DNA of 64,000 bases from an uncultured Clostridia bacterium (GTDB taxonomy: Bacteria > Bacillota > Clostridia > Oscillospirales > Ruminococcaceae). The translations under genes and the position numbers were made by a program. The stretch spans positions 1 to 64,000 of the forward strand of contig CANRFB010000007.1 in NCBI GenBank assembly GCA_947629785.1, in the 5' to 3' direction. Below the pieces are notes generated by a model. It was not told where the DNA came from, searched no databases, and saw nothing but the letters and a program-made list of their open reading frames with translations. Positions 62,358-64,000 of this stretch are shown piece by piece. How positions within the stretch are numbered: the stretch's first letter is position 1; every line of letters begins with the position of its first letter.

Positions 62358-64000
62358 TTAAGAAATATCCGCCATTTCAAGATACTGATTTCCGAATTCC
62401 GCAATATAGTCTTTTCTGCCTTGGAGATTGTCGCCCAAAAGCAGGTCAAACATATTTGCAGTCGCTTCAATATCGGTGGGAGTTACCTTTATGAGCCGCC
62501 TTGTAGATGGGTTCATGGTGGTAAGAGACATCATTTCGGGGTCGTTTTCACCAAGTCCTTTTGAACGGTCAATTTTGTATTTCTGCTCGCCTATCATTTC
62601 GAGAATTTCGCCTTTTTCCTTTTCGTTATAGGCAAAATACGTCCTGTCCTTGGTGGTTATTTCAAAAAGCGGAGTCTCTGCAATATAAACATATCCCTCG
62701 TCAATTAAAGTAGGCGTAAGGCGGTAAAGCATTGTAAGGATAAGCGTTCTTATCTGGAAACCGTCCACGTCCGCATCGGTGGCAATAATAATTTTATTCC
62801 ATTTTAAATTGTCAATATTGAATGTGGAAAGTTCCTTATTTGACTTTGAACGCACTTCCACGCCGCAGCCCAGAACTTTTATAAGGTCGGTGATGATATC
62901 GCTCTTGAATATCTTGTCGTAATCCGCTTTCAGGCAGTTTAATATCTTGCCGCGGACGGGAATTATCGCCTGAAATTCCGAGTCGCGGGCTGTTTTGCAG
63001 GCGCCGAGAGCGGAGTCTCCCTCCACAATATAGATCTCCCGTCTGGAAAGGTCTTTTGTACGGCAGTCCACAAACTTCTGAACCATATTTGAAAGGTCGA
63101 TATTACCCGCAAGTTTCTTTTTAAGATTCTGCTTGGTCTTCTCGGCGCTTTCGCGGCTGCGCTTGTTGAGAATTACCTGTTCGGCGATTTTAAGGGCGTC
63201 GTCGGGATTTTCAATAAAATAAACTTCAAGCTGATGTTTGAGAAAATCCGTCATTGCCTCGTAAATGAACTTGTTTGTAATTGCTTTTTTCGTCTGGTTC
63301 TCGTAGGAAGTAAGAGTCGAGAACGACGAGGAAATAAGCACAAGGCAGTCCTGAACATCAACAAATTTTATCTTGCTTTCATTTTTCTGATACTTGTTAT
63401 TGTTTTTCAGATAAGCGTCAATTTGTGAAACGAACGCCGCCTGTACGGCTTTGTCGGGAACGCCGCCGTGTTCCAGAAAACTTGAATTGTGGTAATATTC
63501 TATCTGCGCAACTTTGTTGGAAAAGGACACCGCAAAGGAAAGCTTTACCTTATATTCGGGCTTGTCCTCACGGTCGCGCCCCTTGCGTTCGCACTGCCAG
63601 AACTGCGGCGGAGTGAGATAATTATTTTCTACTATCTCGTTCATGTAATCGGCAATTCCGTTTTCGTAAAGGAATGTATTTTCCTCAAACTTGCCGTTTT
63701 CGTTTTCATATCTGAAAACAAATGAAATGCCGGGATTTACTACAGCCTGCTTTTTTAACGTTTCCTCAAAATATTCCCTGCTTACGTTTATGTCGGTAAA
63801 AACATCAAGGTCGGGACGCCATTTTGTGCGTGTTCCCGTCTGCTTCTTTTTAGTGGCTGTTTTCTGAAGTCCGCCGATATTTTCGCCCTTTTCAAAATGC
63901 AGGTTGAATTTAAACCCATCGCGGTAAACTTCCACGTCGGTATATTCGGAAGCATACTGAGTGGCGCAGGCGCCCAGACCGTTAAGTCCGAGGGAATACT
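62358..64000 (-). CDS. parE: DNA topoisomerase IV subunit B-like protein (GyrB/ParE family, partial, 5' end outside window)
   Basis: The frame is open to the right edge; the visible 547 residues cover the ATPase lid (LGLNGLGACATQYASEYTDV), the transducer, TOPRIM and C-terminal domains. The TOPRIM motifs are recognisable but divergent: YIVEGDSALGACKTARDSEF, RGKILNCLKAD, and ATDADVDGFQIRTLILT, in place of the usual EGDSAGGSAKQGRD and DVDGxHIRTL. The acidic metal residues of DADVDG are kept. Ends PSTRRLIKVT and ENDPEMM segments typical of ParE. Confidence 0.9.
   Translation of the reverse strand, partial: YSLGLNGLGACATQYASEYTDVEVYRDGFKFNLHFEKGENIGGLQKTATKKKQTGTRTKWRPDLDVFTDINVSREYFEETLKKQAVVNPGISFVFRYENENGKFEENTFLYENGIADYMNEIVENNYLTPPQFWQCERKGRDREDKPEYKVKLSFAVSFSNKVAQIEYYHNSSFLEHGGVPDKAVQAAFVSQIDAYLKNNNKYQKNESKIKFVDVQDCLVLISSSFSTLTSYENQTKKAITNKFIYEAMTDFLKHQLEVYFIENPDDALKIAEQVILNKRSRESAEKTKQNLKKKLAGNIDLSNMVQKFVDCRTKDLSRREIYIVEGDSALGACKTARDSEFQAIIPVRGKILNCLKADYDKIFKSDIITDLIKVLGCGVEVRSKSNKELSTFNIDNLKWNKIIIATDADVDGFQIRTLILTMLYRLTPTLIDEGYVYIAETPLFEITTKDRTYFAYNEKEKGEILEMIGEQKYKIDRSKGLGENDPEMMSLTTMNPSTRRLIKVTPTDIEATANMFDLLLGDNLQGRKDYIAEFGNQYLEMADIS

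Overview
The window looks like a low-to-moderate GC Firmicute, most likely a Clostridia member near Ruminococcus (Oscillospiraceae). The reasons are AddAB instead of RecBCD, TrmFO, PlsX, a Pol I with no 3'-5' proofreading motif, a clostridial-type ParE/ParC pair, AAGGAGG-type ribosome sites, near-consensus sigma-A promoters with 17-bp spacers, and LexA boxes of the GAAC-N4-GTTC type. This is inferred from gene content; no taxon marker is fully decisive. Both window edges cut genes (tsaD on the left, parE on the right).

Region 1 (1-25 kb, all leftward) is mostly information-processing housekeeping: dusB-rimI-tsaD (tRNA modification and N-acetylation, interrupted by two decayed genes), polA-rdgB-ftsY, then smc, a radical SAM gene, rnc, plsX, trmFO, topA, dprA, an rRNA/tRNA methyltransferase, and the infC-rpmI-rplT operon with an attenuated leader and a non-canonical start codon. 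Between ftsY and smc sits an accessory block (9.0-11.9 kb) of an acetyltransferase, small hypotheticals, a sugar-epimerase-like protein and a DUF6125-like protein.

Region 2 (25-38 kb, leftward) holds a ribbon-helix-helix/XRE regulator pair and one long apparent transcription unit (promoter near 38.1 kb, terminator near 25.9 kb). That unit encodes a lipoprotein fusing a solute-binding domain to a 5'-nucleotidase C-terminal domain, a Cache-type hybrid histidine kinase, a 3-methyladenine glycosylase, AddB, AddA and a membrane-tethered excisionase-like HTH protein.

Region 3 (38-48 kb, leftward) carries an alanine/sodium symporter, a GH2 beta-mannosidase, guaB, and an SCP2 / methyltransferase / YfhO operon. 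In that operon the last two genes are each broken near the 5' end: one by an in-frame TAA, one by a G7 homopolymer that could be phase variable.

Region 4 (48-59.5 kb, mixed strands) has an SOS-box-controlled phage-like sigma-region-4 regulator, a 1152-residue surface protein with a cohesin-like domain and a long series of Cys-pair repeats, a nuclease-like protein, an SDR, an ECF sigma/anti-sigma pair, and an amino-acid ABC system (fused binding protein-permease plus ATPase) followed by a TtcA-like protein and rubrerythrin. Region 5 (59.5-64 kb, leftward) is the parE-parC topoisomerase IV-like operon with two small unknown genes. No tRNA, rRNA, CRISPR array or intact insertion sequence was seen.
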